Assembly: GCF_010994275.1 (NCBI RefSeq)
Contig: NZ_WMCD01000009.1
Coordinates: forward strand, 1 to 64,000
Length of the DNA: 64,000 nt
Reading direction: 5' to 3'
DNA from: Cyclobacterium jeungdonense
GTDB taxonomy: Bacteria; Bacteroidota; Bacteroidia; Cytophagales; Cyclobacteriaceae
Both the position numbers and the translations under genes were made by a program. Within the stretch, counting starts at the first letter, position 1; each line of letters begins with the position of its first letter. The notes beneath the pieces were generated by a model. It was not told where the DNA came from, did no database searches, and saw only the letters and a program-made list of their open reading frames with translations. This document shows, in pieces, positions 62,845 to 64,000 of this stretch.

Positions 62845-62897
62845 AAGCTTTAAATGTTAAAGAGTGCTGTTTTTTGCGCTAAGTAATGAAAATTTTA

Positions 62898-63386
62898 TTA
62901 GTAACTCAATACCTCAACGGGAATTAATTTTTCTCGGACGGGAGCAAGTGTAGCTAGTTGATAAGCAGCCCATTGATTCTCCAAAAGAGAAACCCAGGTT
63001 TTAAGATAGCATAATAGATCTTCTTTTCTGTTTTTTGCCAGGTTTTCCCGCTCCTCGAACGGAATATGTTTCAGAATTTCGGGATCGGATAACCTTTCCA
63101 AATGCATTAAATCATCTCTTTCTAGCCCGATATCAAGCAATTCTGAGATCATCAAATCCATTGGTAGGCCACTGTCAGGACAATAATCGTTTAATTGTTC
63201 GCTCCAATCACCACTCCGCTGCATTGCAAAGCGGTGGATATCTCCTTTTGTAATTCTGGTAATCTCTTGTGCCAAATTGCCACAGTTGCAGGCTCCCATG
63301 TGACCCCATTGATAAGGCGCTCCCATTTTCAATTTCGTGATGGTTTTCCTCAAGGCCAGAATTAAATTTGGATTTGCTTTTGCCAT
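62898..63386 (-). CDS. Hypothetical protein with CNC motif, 162 aa
   Basis: A soluble protein of unrecognised family. A cluster of Cys/His/Gly (PYQWGHMGACNCGNLAQ) lies near residue 25-40; it might be a metal site or an active-site Cys. The rest is helical and charged (LDIGLERDDLMHLERLSD). No signal peptide. Upstream of the acidic 66-aa gene and downstream of a response regulator on the same strand. Conserved-looking codon use, so probably a real gene. Confidence 0.72.
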   Translation of the reverse strand: MAKANPNLILALRKTITKLKMGAPYQWGHMGACNCGNLAQEITRITKGDIHRFAMQRSGDWSEQLNDYCPDSGLPMDLMISELLDIGLERDDLMHLERLSDPEILKHIPFEERENLAKNRKEDLLCYLKTWVSLLENQWAAYQLATLAPVREKLIPVEVLSY

Positions 63387-63457
63387 GTGTCTTTGGTTTA
63401 TTTAATAACCGATTTTCACAAAAGTAGTTTCCAAAAAGTGAGATTATATGCTCTGAT

Positions 63458-63835
63458 TTAAGAGAGGTTCTCTTTGTATTTACCAAAAATAAGATTGATA
63501 TATTGCTTTATCAACGGCTTGGAAAGGTATTTTTTAACCTGCTCGTATTGATTGGCTTTAATAATATCCCGCTCGTCCACGGAACTGCTTAGAATGTATA
63601 TTTCCGGATCGGATTTGACGGGGTTAAATATTTCTAAAAAATCCCATCCTGTCATTTCAGGCATATTGAGATCAAGGAATAAATAATCGGGGCTTATGTG
63701 ATAGATATCTTTTAATGCGTCCATAGCATTATCAAATGAAAAAACCTTGCAAGGCTGCATGATGTTCCTTTGTATCAGTTTTTCTGTTACAAATATACTA
63801 ATTGGATCGTCATCTATAAGAACTATCTTAATCAT
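63458..63835 (-). CDS. Single-domain response regulator
   Basis: A 125-aa receiver domain. Acidic pocket is VLIDDDPISIF, phosphoacceptor D55 in YLFLDLNMPEMTGWDF, with SSSVDERD and the Lys of KKYLSKPL. No output domain. Its receiver sequence resembles the receiver of the DHp-REC protein at 31612-32787 more than the Rcp1-type one at 48948. The longer upstream TTG/ATG start is rejected in favour of the internal ATG, which starts directly before the IVLIDDD strand. The first gene of the small minus-strand group. Confidence 0.9.
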   Translation of the reverse strand: MIKIVLIDDDPISIFVTEKLIQRNIMQPCKVFSFDNAMDALKDIYHISPDYLFLDLNMPEMTGWDFLEIFNPVKSDPEIYILSSSVDERDIIKANQYEQVKKYLSKPLIKQYINLIFGKYKENLS

Positions 63836-64000
63836 TGAAATACATAAACGTGGTTTTGAAAAGCAAAATAGAAGGTACAAAAGTAAATAAATTAATTCAC
63901 TTTAAACTTTTATTTGCTCTTTTTTTCTTAATCCAATGAAATTTCTGAATTAAAAGATATAAATAGCTAATTTTATGCCAGATCTTTGTTGCGGGTATCC

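Noticed and set aside
62615..62860. Plus-strand serine-rich ORF of 81 codons
   Set aside because: It is the complementary shadow of the Asp/Glu-rich gene; the Ser codons come from the reverse complements of GAT/GAA-type codons.

Overview
The window looks like a chromosomal segment of a Bacteroidota bacterium, most likely a marine or freshwater member of Cytophagales (Cyclobacteriaceae-like; the family is inference). Support: a TTTG-N19-TAnnTTTG promoter in front of the tRNA pair, an absence of clear Shine-Dalgarno sequences, head-GIN (DUF2807), DUF1349 and PIG-L-fused NagB proteins, MlaEFD without MlaC, DUF151-UVR nuclease, and PAS/DHp signalling proteins of the Bacteroidota type. There are no phage genes, insertion sequences, CRISPR arrays or rRNA genes. 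It is mostly ordinary core chromosome with several unusual small features.

Layout. 0-2.7 kb: alkyltransferase-like protein, MscS channel, SDR and a DUF2807 protein. 2.75-7.7 kb: a thrABC operon preceded by a short leader ORF ending in Thr-Thr-Thr-Thr-Ser-Ile-Thr-Gly-stop, which looks like a threonine/isoleucine attenuation leader. 7.9-17 kb: secreted or metabolic accessory genes (kelch protein, class IV aminotransferase coupled to a sulfotransferase, lipoprotein, DUF1349, amine oxidase, vanadium-haloperoxidase-like protein). 17-24 kb: amino-sugar module (ROK kinase, NagB-PIG-L fusion, ROK repressor, divergent glycosylasparaginase and CutC). 24-32.8 kb: CBS protein, YdcF-like protein, AddAB-like helicase/nuclease pair and a signalling protein with DHp and receiver but no ATPase domain. 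32.8-38.3 kb: mlaEFD and aconitase. 38.4-38.9 kb: tRNA-Lys and tRNA-Arg on the minus strand. 38.9-45.6 kb: CBS-DUF294 protein, MATE exporter, Hsp20 and a three-gene ABC exporter. 45.8-50.4 kb: four signalling genes, including a histidine kinase whose acceptor His is Asn and a REC-PAS-DHp protein without a kinase domain. 50.4-56.3 kb: GNAT, aldo/keto reductase, DEDDh exonuclease, dnaB, MDR oxidoreductase, TPR protein. 56.4-62.3 kb: etfBA, bifunctional nuclease, nucleoside transporter, cyclophilin, POT peptide transporter. 62.3-63.9 kb: small minus-strand genes (48-aa membrane protein, 66-aa Asp/Glu-rich protein, Cys-containing hypothetical) and a response regulator.

How genes work together: thrABC converts aspartate and aspartate semialdehyde to threonine, apparently under leader-peptide control. 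The ROK repressor, NagB-PIG-L and glycosylasparaginase plausibly process N-glycan-derived GlcNAc. MlaEFD handles lipid transport between membranes. The most interesting inference is that the 45.8-50.4 kb signalling cluster separates the catalytic ATPase and the phosphoacceptor His into different proteins, suggesting trans-phosphorylation. No wholly new multi-gene system is evident; the best leads are the thr leader, the split kinase cluster, a dispersed 61-bp intergenic repeat and the acidic mini-protein locus.
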